Shown: positions 1 to 11,169 of the stretch, piece by piece
Layout of the letters: each line of letters opens with the position of its first letter
How positions within the stretch are numbered: the first letter of the stretch is position 1
Assembly: GCA_023053545.1 (NCBI GenBank)
Contig: JAKZAN010000004.1
Span: forward strand, 11,879,235-11,943,234
DNA length: 64,000 nt
Origin: Lepidurus packardi
Taxonomy: Eukaryota > Arthropoda > Branchiopoda > Notostraca > Triopsidae
Direction of reading: 5' to 3'
The notes under the pieces: model-generated
What the model was told of the DNA's origin: nothing
What the model saw: the letters and a program-made list of their open reading frames with translations, nothing else
Database searches by the model: none
Position numbers and translations under genes: made by a program

Positions 1-2005
1 TTGTCCACGTGTGCCTTTTTTACTTCCCCATAGAGGGGGTGGGTGCTAATCTCTTGAGCACACTAACACCTGTGTTTGAGTCCCAATTCCCCTTATTCTC
101 TCGACAGTTTTACCTTTACCACTTCTTGATCCTTTAATAGTTTGAGGGGAAAAGGCTTTCCCCTCCCTGGCCTGGCCGTTACCTTTGAAATCGGCCAGAG
201 AAGATGAAAAAGAAGCCTACTTCCTTATGCGTGTGTCATCTGGCCGGTAACCGGGAATCGGGTCCGAAAGCGGGGTGCCCGTGTCTTCCTCCAGCGGTAA
301 ACGGAAGGTGTGAAACTTGAGCTTGGAATCGACCACCTTTTCCGGACGTTATTTGGAATTTGGATCGGACGTACAGACTTTTTGTCATCCAGAACCCAGC
401 AAACTTGGCGTGGTTAACTCCAGCTCCAGTGTAATCTCCCCAGCCCAGGTATAGACTGTATAGGGAAGATATAGAATATAATAAATATGTGAAGGAAGGC
501 TTTCAAGTTTTCGGACTAGCGCTAATCTGTCGAGAAAGAGAGACACACAGCGAAAGAGATGGACAGAGACAGAGAAGTAAGGGGCGGGGGAGGGGAGGGA
601 GGTGATGAGGCGTGTTGATTGGTCCCAGTAACCAAGTCAGACGACAAGCCGAAGCTCTCCTGAGTAAAAGACCGTAAAAAAAGGAAGAGTATCAGTCAGC
701 CTGGTTTTCCGTAACGAGCTTGCCACTACCGTGATCCAGTATCTCTTCACCATTGTTCGTGAACGCAACGTGACAGTTAATTTGCATAGGTTAATCTTAT
801 TACAAGAAATTCGTTTTTCTTTTAAGAAACGTAAACACTGGAACGTTAAATTACCCGGACGAATTTATGTTTGAGATCTTCCTGAAATTGCATCGCGATT
901 TTGTGAAATTGTCTTGCCTTTTGGGAAATTTTGCCACATTTTGAAAAAAAGGTAAAAATCGTGATCGACTTTCGGTCCAGTTCCTTCCAAGGTATAATTT
1001 TGGTCACTTTAATTAACCTAATTTAGGAGTTACATTTTAATTAGCTTGTTTTGCCAAGTTTTGAGCACAAAGCCAATGCGATGTATTGAAGAATTGTATG
1101 GTATTTTAAATAGATTTATTTATTGAGTATGCTTTGTTTGGCATTCTGAGTTTGTGTGGGATTCTGAGTTCTAATGATGATCACTTTTCGTTTCGTAACT
1201 ATTATCCGGCTTGCTTTTTGATTTGAGTTGACTCAGTTACTTCCAAGCTTGCTTCCAGGTTCCAGGTGCGCCTGCGCAGACGGAAAAGGTACTCAGGAAA
1301 GTATGGAGTGTGCGCTCCAATTGCAACCAATGAGCACGTCAACAGTGAATACTCCAACTTGCGCATTGGTGTGATTGCGATGCGCTCTATGGATTGACCA
1401 ATGCTTGTCCTTGGGTCTGTGTATACCTTTTCTTGGGGTACTACAGGCGCGTTTGTTTTTGCAGAAAAGAATGTAACTTGGACTAGCTTTCGATTAAAAC
1501 TTAGACGCTACCAATGACGATATATCAAGTCGAAGTAACTGAGAACGAGCAACAGAATATTTAGTGTTACGTCGTTAGGCTATTAGTTACATAAGCAGGC
1601 CGAAGTAACTCGACAAGTGCCGGCCTGATGGTTTGAGGAAATGTCGGTAGCTTTAAACTTAGACTAGCCAAACTTGCACGACTTTCGCTTACAAGCGTTC
1701 GTTCAGCCAAAGCTGTGAAAGTTTACGGAAATTTATGAGTGTTGGAAATTTCCCTGACTTGAGATCAAACTGGAAGTCGACCTTTAAAGGCTAGGCCACA
1801 ATATTTAGGTTTGTAAACCTATATACTGTGGTCTGGGGTCGACTAGCTAAATCTACATCTTAAACAAATCTTGAGGTAGATTACTAAGTCGATTTAAACT
1901 TTGGACAAAACGTACATGGCTTATATACCATGCCAAGAGACTAAACGCTTCGAAATGACGTCACATCAACCCGGAATAACTAGAAGCAACAACATTTGAT
2001 CCATT
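1..2005. other. Non-coding region upstream of the glass repeats
   Basis: I see no convincing coding exon here. The stretch holds a purine-rich GAGA-like tract near 528-600 and a GC-rich motif near 1266-1280 (gtgcgcctgcgcaga) that is close to the NRF-1 consensus. A perfect cAMP-response-type octamer, tgacgtca, lies near 1967. A partial, diverged relative of the downstream ~380-bp repeat is visible around 1595-1680. It probably contains regulatory DNA for glass or for an upstream gene outside the window, but nothing in the sequence proves this. Confidence 0.5.
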
Positions 2006-3165
2006 ACATTGAATATTCATTGTTACGCCATTCGCCCATAGAGGCAGTAGAGTGGCTCTAGAGGTAGGCCGAAGTAACTCGACGAGGCCGGCCTGACTTT
2101 ATGAGGAAATGTCGGTAGTTTACAGTTAGACGGGATATTTTCTTGATTTGCAAAGTTTCTCCATTAAAGTAGCGTGAATTACTCAAGTATTCTCTAGTAG
2201 CATGACAGGGTAGAATGTCTAATTATAATTCAGATAAAGAAGCTTAGTTGCAGATTGAATTCCATATATCAGTAGTGTTATATAAAGGTACTGAAAAAAA
2301 AAAAATAAAAAAAAAAAATAAATAAATAAAGGTACTGAACAAAAAAAAACTTGGTAATCCTGGCTTGCTTTTTGGCAAAGTTAAGAACTAATATAGCAAA
2401 CTAATAGCATTGCTCCTTTACATTGAATGTTCATTGTTACGCCATTCGCCCATAGAGGCAGTAGAGTGGCTATAGAGGCAGGCCGAAGTTACTCGACAAG
2501 CCCGGCCTGACTTCATGAGGAAATCTCGGTAGTTTTACAGTTAGACGGGATATTTTCTTGATTTGCAAAGTTTCTCCACAAAAGTAGCGTGAATTACTCA
2601 AGTATCCTCTAGTAGCATGACTGGGTAGAATGTCTAACTATAATTCAGATAAAGAAGCTTAGTTGCAGATTGAATTCCATAGATCAGGAGTGTTATATAC
2701 AGGTTACGTACTGAACCAAAAAAACTTGGTAATCCTGGCTTGCTTTTTGGCCAAGTTAAGAACTAATATAGCATACCAATAGCATTAAATTGCTCCTTTA
2801 CATTGAATGTTCATTGTTACGCCATTCGCCCATAAAGGCAGTAGGGTGGCTCTAGAGGCAGGCCGAAGTAACTCGACGAGGCCGGCCTGACTTCATGAGG
2901 AAATCTCGGTAGTTTTACAGTTAGACGGGATATTTTCTTGATTTGCAAAGTTTCTCCACAAAAGTAGCGTGAATTACTCAAGTATCCTCTAGTAGCATGA
3001 CTGGGTAGAATGTCTAATTATAAGTCAGATAAAGAAGCTTAGCTGCAGATTGAATTCCATATATCAGTAGTGTTATATAAAGGTTACGTACTGAACAAAA
3101 AAAAAACTTGGTAATCCTGGCTTGCTTTTTGGCCAAGTTAAGAACTAATATAGCATACTAATAGC
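2006..3165. repeat. Three tandem copies of a ~380-bp block upstream of glass
   Basis: Three direct copies start near 2006, 2421 and 2801. Copies two and three are each about 380 bp and nearly identical. Copy one is longer because it carries an A-rich insertion around 2285-2345. Each copy contains the GC-rich core ggccgaagtaactcgac followed by ccggcctga, then ttcttgatttgcaaagtttc and an XhoI-free AT-rich tail. A degenerate fourth relative lies near 1595. The block ends about 440 bp before the glass start codon, so it may be a duplicated enhancer or promoter module, or simply a local satellite. Confidence 0.85.
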
Positions 3166-3602
3166 ATTTGCATAAGTACGGGAAAGAGGTTTGCATAATA
3201 GAGCTTACGGGTCCTTGTTTCTTTTCGTTTTCTTTTTTAAGAGATTCCAAATGTAGTGAAGGATTGAAAACGACATTGTTACGTGAGAGACTAAGTTTTC
3301 TTTCTTTTTTCTTTCAGATTTTTTTTTTTTTTTTAAATCTAGTTTTTATCACGTACATCGTTTCTGAAAGTGAGAAGCCAACCTGATGTTGTTGCTGGGC
3401 AACCGGTAACGGTGGTATTGTTGACTTGGCGGTAACTTGTGGAGCACGGGGGTATACAACCCGGACTGGAGTGCTTTGATTGACTTTTGGTACTTTCGGG
3501 GGGCCGATATTCTATTCGGGAGCACGTTGACGAGGGATCTTGCTAAGGCTTCCGTCTTCTTCTTCTTGGAAAGAGAGAGAAAGAGAGGAAAGGAGCTGTA
3601 AC
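3166..3602. other. Presumed glass promoter and 5' untranslated region
   Basis: This stretch separates the tandem repeats from the glass start codon. It has a run of 16 T near 3320-3335 and a purine-rich stretch (gagagagaaagagagg) just before the ATG. Short reading frames here are not convincing. No clear TATA box could be fixed, so the transcription start is unknown. Confidence 0.4.
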
Positions 3603-6600
3603 ATGGAGAACTGCTACATGCCCAACAATCCCAATTTGCAGTGCTTGCAGTCGAGCAATAGCAGCGAAGTGTGTTGGCGACCACCTTCACCCTCCTCTTC
3701 GCCAGACGCTGATAAACTCTTTGCTTATGCTAATTTACCACCTGTTCAGGTACAAAAGAGACCCAAAGGTCGTCTAAAGGATTACGTTCAAAAATGAACG
3801 TTTTCATAATGAAGCCAAGAAGTTAAACCGTGTTAAATACATAGGAAGTGCTGGGGTACCACCGGATTTCGTCGCCTTTAGTGCCCACGGATGTATCCGG
3901 TAAAGAAGCAGCTACTTTTTCGCTCACCGCCTTGGATTTAGAGCCTTTGCCCGGATTTTTCACCTTGAGCCCTTGTACGAGCAACTACAGTTACAAGTAA
4001 TAAGCCTTGGATAAGTGCTTTTATGTCGTAAAAACGAAGAAGATTAAAATCTTAACGAAAAAAAATATCGAAAATTTGAAATAACAGGAAAAGAACATTC
4101 AAAGATAAAAGTGGAAGAAGAGAAATGGATGTGTACAAGTTGATGAACGATGCAAAATGGATGGATAAATGGATAAATACTTTTCGTTTTAGGGAGGTAT
4201 TGACAGCGTCCGGTGACGGTTGCAAAGTCAAAGGTGGACACGACATGGCGGACGTTTTGTTGTCCCTTAAGCACGCGGTATTGCATCCTGGTCAAATGAC
4301 ACACGGATCGTGCGCTGCCACGGCTGCCGATCATTATGGGAATATGCGGGGCTGCAGTGGAGCGGGCAATACCGCGCCCAATACCGGTGGATCAGCGACA
4401 GCCAACCTATCTTCGCCCTTATCCAACTACTACGGTACTTCGCATCCCACCTTAGCCTATACGTTACATCCGCAGCATCAAGTACGTATTTCTTCGTCTT
4501 TTTTTGTCTGCTCATTTTTCGTTCAATTCTTCCAAGAAAATTCTACAATTTTCAGAAATCTTTTCTTCTATCTGCTGGTGTTTAGTTACAATTTCAATAA
4601 AATTGTAAAATTTCAATTTCAATGTCCAGAGAATCCTTTATTTTTTAAAAAAGAAGAAAGAACAACAGACTCTTAAGAAGATTTTTCAACAATTTTTCCA
4701 TGAGAAATCAAGGGTTTTTTTCACTTTTTAGGACGGAAATTATGGAAGTTGTCCTTCGGGTGGTATGGGATCTGGGCCCGGCACTGTAGCGAGTATGGGC
4801 GTGTTTCCAATGAGCGTGAATGTGTCCATGAACATGACCATGGGCGTTCCCGCGATGGGTTATACAATGGATGGTCACCATGCTCCGCCCCATCCTCACA
4901 CCGTCCCTTGGAATAGCAGTAATAGCGCCAGTAATGCTGGGCAAAGTTTGCCCAATTACTCCACCGCCGCTTACTCTCATGGCCACGCCTCTTCACACCA
5001 TTACCCAGCCGGGTTACTTAGTCCCATCCAAGTCACTTATAATGCAGCCTCGGCTCCGCAGCCTTACAATAACAACAACAACAACAATAGCAGTAATACA
5101 ATGGGCAATTATGCGGAATTTCGACCAGAACCCATGTTTGATTGGCGCTGCGATGGACCCACCAAAATGAACATGGGCCATTCCCATGCTCGATCCAAAG
5201 TAATTTCCTTTTAGCAAATCATGATATAATTTATTAAAATTTAATGTTTTTATTTTAATAGTATTAATTGTTTATTAAAATTGATTAGGAGAGCAAACCA
5301 TATCCTTTTATTTCTTAATGATTATTCCCTGATTGTTAGGTAAAGATTCATTTCTTTTGTTTACTGAATGATTACAAAAATGTGTAGGAAATTTGTAATT
5401 CATTTTGTTTAGCATTTAGTATTATTTTCTTTTTTCTTTTTAAATTTACAGTCGAGTGAGAGGAATTTTATGGAGGGAGCTTTGCATTACGATTGTCTTT
5501 TTTATTCTTACGTTTCTAGTTAAGTGGGATGAACTTTATGGAGGGAGCTTTGCATTACGAGCCTTACAGCACGGAAGATTCGCGCACTAGAGGGCGTTTA
5601 GGGAGTCTCAGCAGTCAGAATCAAACGCCTGCCGTGACTCCGGTGACGAGTTACCAGCTGCCTCCGGAGATTTCGCCGTCAGAAGTCTTGGAAGACGATT
5701 TGAGAATCGCTCAGCAGACCAGCGACCATACAGGCCACACCTCTTTGAGCAAAGCTAACCTGTGTCGCGTGTGCGGGAAAACCTACGCTCGCCCCTCCAC
5801 TCTCAAGACTCACATGCGGACGCATACCAACGAAAGACCTTACCGATGCCATGCATGCAGCAAATCCTTCAGTCAAGCAGCCAATTTAACGGCTCATGCC
5901 CGGACACACACGGGCGAAAAGCCCTTCCGGTGCCAAATCTGCGACCGACGCTTTTCGCAAAGCTCCTCCGTCACTACTCATATGCGGACGCATTCAGGTG
6001 AGTCTTCTGAAGGTTTTCTTTTCTTTCTTTGGTTATTAAACGCGATATAAAACAACCTAATCATATATTAAGGCTCATGTCTAGCTTAGCTTATGGATTC
6101 GAAACAGCCATAGGTGGCGCTGATGTTTGTTATTGTTTTGCGGAAATGAAAAATATGCATACAAAAATATTAATTGCATATTAAATACTCTACATAATAC
6201 ATAACATAATAATATAATACATCTCATAATATAATACATCTCATATAATATAATACATCATATAATATAATACATCTCATAATATAATAAATCATAATAA
6301 TATATAACATAATACATCTACATAATACTCTACATAATGATATACAAATACGTTAGTCAAGTAATTTAAGAAATTAATCAAGTTATAAGTTAAGAAGTCA
6401 GATAATTATGAAAAGTCTTTCAATTTGTTGTATTTTATTCTTTTGGCAGGAGATCGTCCGTATCGATGTCGGATGTGCAAGAAAGCCTTTTCGGATTCTT
6501 CTACGCTGACCAAACACATGCGAATCCATTCAGGCGAAAAACCCTACCAGTGCAAATTGTGCATGTTGCGCTTTTCGCAATCCGGGAACCTGAACCGCCA

Positions 6601-6628
6601 CATGCGTGTGCATTCCACGGCTACTTGA
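3603..6628 (+). CDS. gl: Zinc-finger transcription factor Glass
   Basis: This is the DNA-binding regulator of photoreceptor fate in arthropods, acting in the nucleus. Six coding exons join in frame: 3603-3749, 3845-3996, 4193-4481, 4732-5199, 5520-5997 and 6450-6628, giving 570 residues, close to Drosophila Glass (about 600). The N-terminal 430 residues are low-complexity, rich in Ser, Asn, His, Gly and Met. The C-terminus, from residue 434, has five C2H2 fingers with all ligands intact and the linkers HTGEKPF and HSGEKPY. The finger cores (such as [12 protein letters not shown] and [11 protein letters not shown]) match what I remember of Drosophila Glass almost residue for residue. The fifth intron splits the linker between fingers three and four. 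The start at 3603 is the first ATG after a purine-rich leader. A duplicated splice acceptor before exon 5 is described in the findings. Identity is very likely; exon 2 rests on frame and splice signals alone. Confidence 0.93.
5384..5555 (+). repeat. Direct duplication of the glass exon-5 splice acceptor
   Basis: A pyrimidine tract, AG acceptor and first ~30 exon bases occur twice, 68 bases apart. The acceptors end at 5451 and 5519. Both copies share the 22-base core beginning ttttatggagggagc (after 5465 and 5533). Only the second acceptor keeps the zinc-finger frame open. Entry at the first runs into a TAA at 5521, so it would delete all five fingers. Confidence 0.85.
6100..6330. repeat. AT-rich microsatellite and dispersed motif in glass intron 5
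   Basis: Intron 5 (5998-6449) contains many imperfect copies of the pattern ataatataatacatctc between about 6190 and 6330. Just before it, at 6109-6145, is a ~36-base segment (tggcgctgatgtttgttatt and flanks) that also occurs in an intron of the HPDL gene near 61767-61803. Confidence 0.7.
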
Positions 6629-7315
6629 CCAAAGATTCTTTCCCTTTGATTTTGACGAAAAAAAGAAAAGCAAAACAAAAGATAACAAATAAAAGAAAAA
6701 GTCGAAAAGGTAAGTCTGGCGAACCGTGTATATTGTTGATCGATCTCATTACTTAGAAGAAACTCCCAGACCCCCCAAAAAATACATGACTAATCTTGTC
6801 CTCAACCCAATCAACGTATCAATTGAGAACAAAAAAAGGTTTCATTGCAATGCCCTGTTGTTGGTTCCACGTTGTACACTTACTAATACACACCCACCTT
6901 ACCCACATCCAACCTTGAAAGAAAAACCAAACTCCAAGAATTATAAATCCAATGTGATCAATCGAAAAAACTCGAAAATCGGAAATAATTCACTCTTGTA
7001 TATCATATTTTGTACAGTTCGAAAAGCTAATCCAAACGTATATTCGGAAACCTGCACGAGTCATTATAAATCCATTTCATTCTTTCATTTAATCTTTCAT
7101 TTTAATCTTTCATTTCATCTTTCAAATTGTCTTTCGGCATCTACATCTCGCATTTCAAACCTGTCAAATTCACACATTTCCAGGCCATTTTTCTCCCTTT
7201 TCCCCCTTGTAGACTAGACAAGAAGCATTAGCTTTCACGAGAAGGAAAAGCCGCACCTCTATATTGTTTCTTTTGTTTCCTTTAATTTTGACTTTACTAA
7301 GTTTCTTTCTTCGCT
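6629..7315. other. glass 3' region, convergent with SPRING
   Basis: No coding exon was found. The segment is AT-rich with A-rich runs at 6658-6700 and a pyrimidine-rich tract of repeated ctttcatt at 7080-7125. It should hold the 3' ends of the converging glass (+) and SPRING (-) transcripts. A canonical AATAAA could not be assigned with confidence. The 163-codon open frame at 6726-7217 is rich in Asn, Ser and Lys, with no domain, and is treated as chance. Confidence 0.5.
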
Positions 7316-8194
7316 TCATTCAGGAGTAGCCTCGGTTTCCAAAGGAGGCGGAGCTTCTCCGTAACAATGTTTGGCCCTGGAATTCCGATACGAGTTCTCG
7401 TGTTGCACACTTTGCGAAGAAGTCCGACACTTGGTTAAGCACAACTCAAAATGGTCCGATACTGACGCCAGCAACACTGTAAGACTCCCAGCAGCTTTGC
7501 CCATCACGCCTTCCAGCATTCCCTTCTAGGAAAAACAAGTGAAAAACCTAACTTTGATGGCACAGCTCAAGATTGTATTGTGGCTGTTGTTAGTAGCAAC
7601 AATTCACAACGTTTAAGCATTTGGACGGGAAGAAGTCCTTACTTTGTCTGGATGGAGGCAGCAAGCAATGCAGTATTCATATATGGCACAACATCCATTG
7701 TCTCGGCAGGTATCACAAGGATAGCGACGGGTATGATCAGCTTCGGTTCGACAGCAACCATTGCTCTGGAGGTCCTGACGGTTACAGACGTATCCTACGA
7801 AAGGTCGTGGCTTTTAGAATGAAAGAGTTTAGTGAAATGATATAAGAACCTCTATCATCTGCAATTAGGACTTTGCCTTGAACCGAGTTTCGGCAAGAGG
7901 TAATCAAAGCCTCGGTTAGATTGTTATCTTGCGGTCCAGAATGCCAGACAAACGTATGACCCAACGGGCGTCTTCCGGAATTCATTTCTGAAGAATCAAG
8001 CTCTAAAGGAGACAATGTCCAGCCCTGGAAGTACACATTTATAATATACATTATGCATATAACGGAAATGCGATGGGAAGGTATTGGTTTACTTGGCTCA
8101 TCAGGGAAAACAAGCAGTACGTCAAAGATGCCAGGAATATGGTAGTTAAGACGAGTTTCGAGCGGAGGAAGCGAATGCACATTGCAGTCCACAT
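7316..8194 (-). CDS. SPRING1: SREBP-regulating protein SPRING (C12orf49 family)
   Basis: SPRING is a Golgi membrane protein needed for site-1 protease function and SREBP signalling, so it controls sterol and lipid gene expression. Four - strand exons join in frame: 8194-8093, 8024-7850, 7794-7643 and 7525-7316, giving 212 residues (human 205). The N-terminus is short and basic, followed by a single hydrophobic segment at about residues 13-31, as in a type II Golgi protein. The luminal part has the family's cysteine pattern: CRNSVQGK, then [27 protein letters not shown] and CCLHPDK. The C-terminus has [20 protein letters not shown] and a near-terminal YCYGE, matching the human protein closely. 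Introns are 68, 55 and 117 bases. Identity is secure; only the exact start could be questioned, but the ATG at 8194 directly precedes the signal-anchor. Confidence 0.93.
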
Positions 8195-8687
8195 GGTTGT
8201 TCTGGCTTTCTATGGTCTATACCCGCTCTTTAGTATCTTATACCTAGAATCGAATTATAAATCAATGTTATATTCGTTGTCTCTTTCTTACTTTCAACAA
8301 GTTGAAGTTCTACTTCTGTCTGGAGTATTCTGTGGCTTGAGACATTGTAAAGACATAATTAAGTACGGCCTCAGCACGAACTTTTGTAGAAGACTTCCAT
8401 TTTTTAACAGAGTTTCCTGCAGCTGTGTTTACTTTTACAACATTAAATCCAAATCAGCCAAAGGACTGCTAACAATGAAAGTAAACACGGGGAAAACAAG
8501 TCGATTTCGTTACGAGTTCCGGTTTTGGCCAATAGGTGGCTTTCATAGCTACAAATATGTAATTTTAAGAGAAAATGCGTTAAACCAGGAACTTGTAGCT
8601 CTTCAAATATAGTTTATTTACCAGCGTGGTCTTCTTATGCCAGCAAGTCAGAACATATGAACAATATCACGTTAGATAATTTATGCA
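8195..8687. other. Spacer between SPRING and DDRGK1
   Basis: The stretch holds the SPRING 5' region and the DDRGK1 3' end. A 179-codon + frame at 8073-8612 overlaps SPRING exon 1 antisense and has no recognisable domain, so it is not called as a gene. Confidence 0.5.
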
Positions 8688-9764
8688 TTATGCAGCAGAG
8701 AGAGTCTGCTTTTCCGGCACCAGGTTGATGAGCTTGTTGCTCGATTCGGCCAAGTCGGAGAGCGAAACTCGTCCTCGTTGTTTGACAAAACGGGCGACAG
8801 CTTCCAATTCGGCTTGGCAGATGTAAATAAATTTCCCACGGTCGTCTATAACGCCTGTTAAGCGCCCTTCAGCCACCAATTGCTGCAATCTATCGATGGT
8901 ATCTTGCGTTTTCATGCGAAAACGAGCGGCTAGGTCTTCCAGGAGGACAATTTTGGAATCCTGGAGGCAATCAACAGCTTAAAATCTCAACTCAGCATTT
9001 GTGAGAGAGGTAGAACTACCTGGATGAACTGGATAAATTGTTGCAAACTGTTTGCTTCGCTATCCTCTGCGTCAGCTTCATCAAAACCTTCCTCTTCCAC
9101 TGTAAAAGCAGCTTTGAGTGCCAAATACGCTTCGAGATCTTTCTTTTCTTTCTCTTCCCTGGCTCTCTTTTCAGCCTCTTCTTGTTTCAGCTCTTCCGCC
9201 TTCTCCTCTTCATCTTTTTTACGTTTTTCTTCGTCTAGTTTCGCTTGTTTGGCCTTCCTTTCTTCGCGTTCGCGTTCTTCGGCCTTAAAAAGACGAAAGA
9301 ACGGGTTAGTAAAGAGACTCTCCATACTATCACGGATGTTTTTAACATTTACCTCTCTCACAGCTTTCTTTTCCGCCTTGGCCTCTAATTTGGCCATTTT
9401 TTTCTTCCCAACTTTGCCATCTGGAAGCTCAATTTCAGGCCTTTCAAGGGCTTCATCCTCGGAATTTCTGTCCTCATCTTGTTGTACAGCGACTGGCCTC
9501 GCTATAGTAATATGAAAGAACTATTATTTAGAGCGATGTTGATTAGCGATAGTAGCTATTACCTCCTGCCTGAACTCCCCTTGCTCTGAGTCCTCTTCCT
9601 CCAGCTACTCTCCTTGCAACATGTACTTGTTCAGGCGCATCTTGGTTTACTTGGATATTTTCCGCTATTTCATTTGGAACTAAGTTCCTTTTTATGTAAA
9701 CCAGGAGGAGAATAATGACAGACAGAGTGCCAGCTGCGAAACTTAGGATTATAGTGCTGTCCAT
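8688..9764 (-). CDS. DDRGK1: DDRGK domain-containing protein 1 (UFBP1)
   Basis: DDRGK1 is an ER-membrane adaptor of the UFM1 ligase complex (UFL1-CDK5RAP3-DDRGK1) and acts in ribosome UFMylation and ER-phagy. Four - strand exons join in frame: 9764-9563, 9501-9353, 9283-9020 and 8960-8688, giving 295 residues (human 314). The N-terminus has a membrane segment at about residues 7-25. A long charged helix rich in Glu, Lys and Arg follows, about residues 105-180. The C-terminal winged-helix region begins after the acidic FTVEEEG segment. It contains [12 protein letters not shown] and the name-giving [12 protein letters not shown], with DDRGK at about residues 244-248, and then RQRG-like KQRGRVS. 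All introns are under 75 bases. The gene is divergent from the glycosyltransferase at 10063, with about 300 bases between the start codons. Confidence 0.95.
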
Positions 9765-10062
9765 GGTTTTGAGTCGAGTTTCGGGGAACGTTTTGTTGAC
9801 AGCTGACGTCAGTGAGCAGCGAATCATTGTGATAGTGCTGTTCGCAAGGTAAACCGTGTTACCCGCGGGTTTGAGACCGCTCCCCGTTTTAACTCGAATA
9901 TGAAACAAACCGGTGTTCTGTAGATCTATAGAAATGCGAAGTGTTGGCATGTATTGTGATGTACGTATGGTCGATTTTAAGCCCTTCTATCGGGTAAGTA
10001 CAATAGGTTGGCCTTGTTCTCTCGTCAGTTGCGAATCGAAACACGGAAAGCACAAAGGAAAA
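9765..10062. promoter_or_regulatory. Shared 5' region of DDRGK1 and the GT32 gene
   Basis: Two start codons face away from each other across this ~300-base gap, so it likely works as a bidirectional promoter. The motif tgacgtca lies near 9804. A good donor (cgg|gtaagt, near 9993) suggests that the + transcript may have a 5' untranslated exon here. No TATA box is obvious. Confidence 0.45.
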
Positions 10063-11169
10063 ATGGCATACCTAGCTGGCTGCTTTACTGAAAACTTACG
10101 AATGAACTATAAAATGTTCGCTTTTCTAACAAGTACCGCTTACGTGCTATTGTATTTATCCCTGTGGCAGATGTTCAGTTTTACCCGGGTTTCGCCACAA
10201 AACATGATTATTGCCGATGGAAGCAGTTCCCAATTTTGTAATTACGCCAACTGTAGCAGAAATGAGGCCAACGGAAAAACGTGCAACTTCAATGGAGTCG
10301 ATAACAGCCAAGGTATAGGTTTCGACGAGTACATCGTGCCCAATATTGTGCACTACATTCGTTTCAAAAAGCCGCAATTCAGTTTCTTCGAATTCGTATG
10401 TCTCAAGACGGCATATTACCAAATTAACCCGGATCAATTCTATATCCATACGGACAATACGAACATTACTGGAGAGCACTGGGAAGAGATCAAAGCCATG
10501 CCGTACCTTTTTGCCAAAATCCGTCTCATTCCAACTGAAATCCCAACGAAAGTTTTTGGCAAGCCATTATCCCAAGGTTGGCATTTGTTTCATGCGTCAG
10601 ACGTGGCGCGCATTCAAATTATGCGGAAGTACGGGGGTATTTACTTGGATGATGACGTTTATATTGTGAAGAATTTGCACAACTACCGTCGGTATGAAAT
10701 GGTGATTGGTTGGGAAAGCACTTATATGGGTTCCCAAGTTCTGATTGCCCATAAAGACGCTCGATTTCTAAAACTGTGGTGGGAGTCATATAGGGATTAT
10801 CGGTCTGACTTGTGGTACTACAACGCCGGTGAATATCCCAGCAAAGAATTTATCGAGAAACAGCCCACATTGGCCAAAGTGGTCTATGAGTTGTTTAATA
10901 GTAAGTTTTACGAACTATGGCATAAGCTCTATCAAACGAATTGGACAGAGTGGACCAATTTTGAAGCTATTCATTTAGCTCTGGCACATCGTAATTCTGA
11001 CGACGAACGCACTAAGAAGTATCCTGTCCTTACCAAAGATAACATAGTTGAAGTTGGTACAACTGTGACCGATATGGCCTTAGCTGTTTACAACCGGACA
11101 GATGTATCGCATTCCGAACCCCCTGTTTGCTTTTGTTGCATGTATTCTGACTCATCACTGAATAAATAA
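10063..11169 (+). CDS. GT32-like Golgi glycosyltransferase (DXD sugar-binding)
   Basis: This is a predicted type II Golgi glycosyltransferase of the Gly_transf_sug (GT32) class; donor and acceptor are unknown. The single uninterrupted frame encodes 368 residues from the ATG at 10063, which sits in a good context (aaaatgg) and directly precedes a membrane anchor at about residues 18-38. The frame is open upstream to 9913, but those residues look untranslated. The catalytic core has IVHYIRF, the VARIQIMRKYGGIYLDDDVY block with the DXD-type acid cluster at residues 196-198, then an aromatic-rich C-terminal half (LWWESYRDYRSDLWYY). Several N-glycosylation sites (NIT, NWT, NRT) agree with luminal exposure. 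It is unusual here in having no introns, which could mean origin as a retrocopy. Fold class is likely; the precise enzyme is not identified. Confidence 0.8.
   Translation: MAYLAGCFTENLRMNYKMFAFLTSTAYVLLYLSLWQMFSFTRVSPQNMIIADGSSSQFCNYANCSRNEANGKTCNFNGVDNSQGIGFDEYIVPNIVHYIRFKKPQFSFFEFVCLKTAYYQINPDQFYIHTDNTNITGEHWEEIKAMPYLFAKIRLIPTEIPTKVFGKPLSQGWHLFHASDVARIQIMRKYGGIYLDDDVYIVKNLHNYRRYEMVIGWESTYMGSQVLIAHKDARFLKLWWESYRDYRSDLWYYNAGEYPSKEFIEKQPTLAKVVYELFNSKFYELWHKLYQTNWTEWTNFEAIHLALAHRNSDDERTKKYPVLTKDNIVEVGTTVTDMALAVYNRTDVSHSEPPVCFCCMYSDSSLNK

Noticed and set aside
6626-6649. Possible stop-codon readthrough of glass
   Set aside because: The TGA is followed by C, a leaky context, and I recall a readthrough form being proposed for Drosophila glass. 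Here the frame meets another TGA after only six codons (6647), so no useful extension exists.
7580-7845. First impression of an eIF4E-like or WD-repeat exon on the + strand
   Set aside because: The opposite strand carries the cysteine-rich core of SPRING with matching splice sites, which explains this stretch fully.
8073-8612. 179-codon + strand open frame
   Set aside because: It overlaps SPRING exon 1 antisense, has no domain and has an unremarkable composition.
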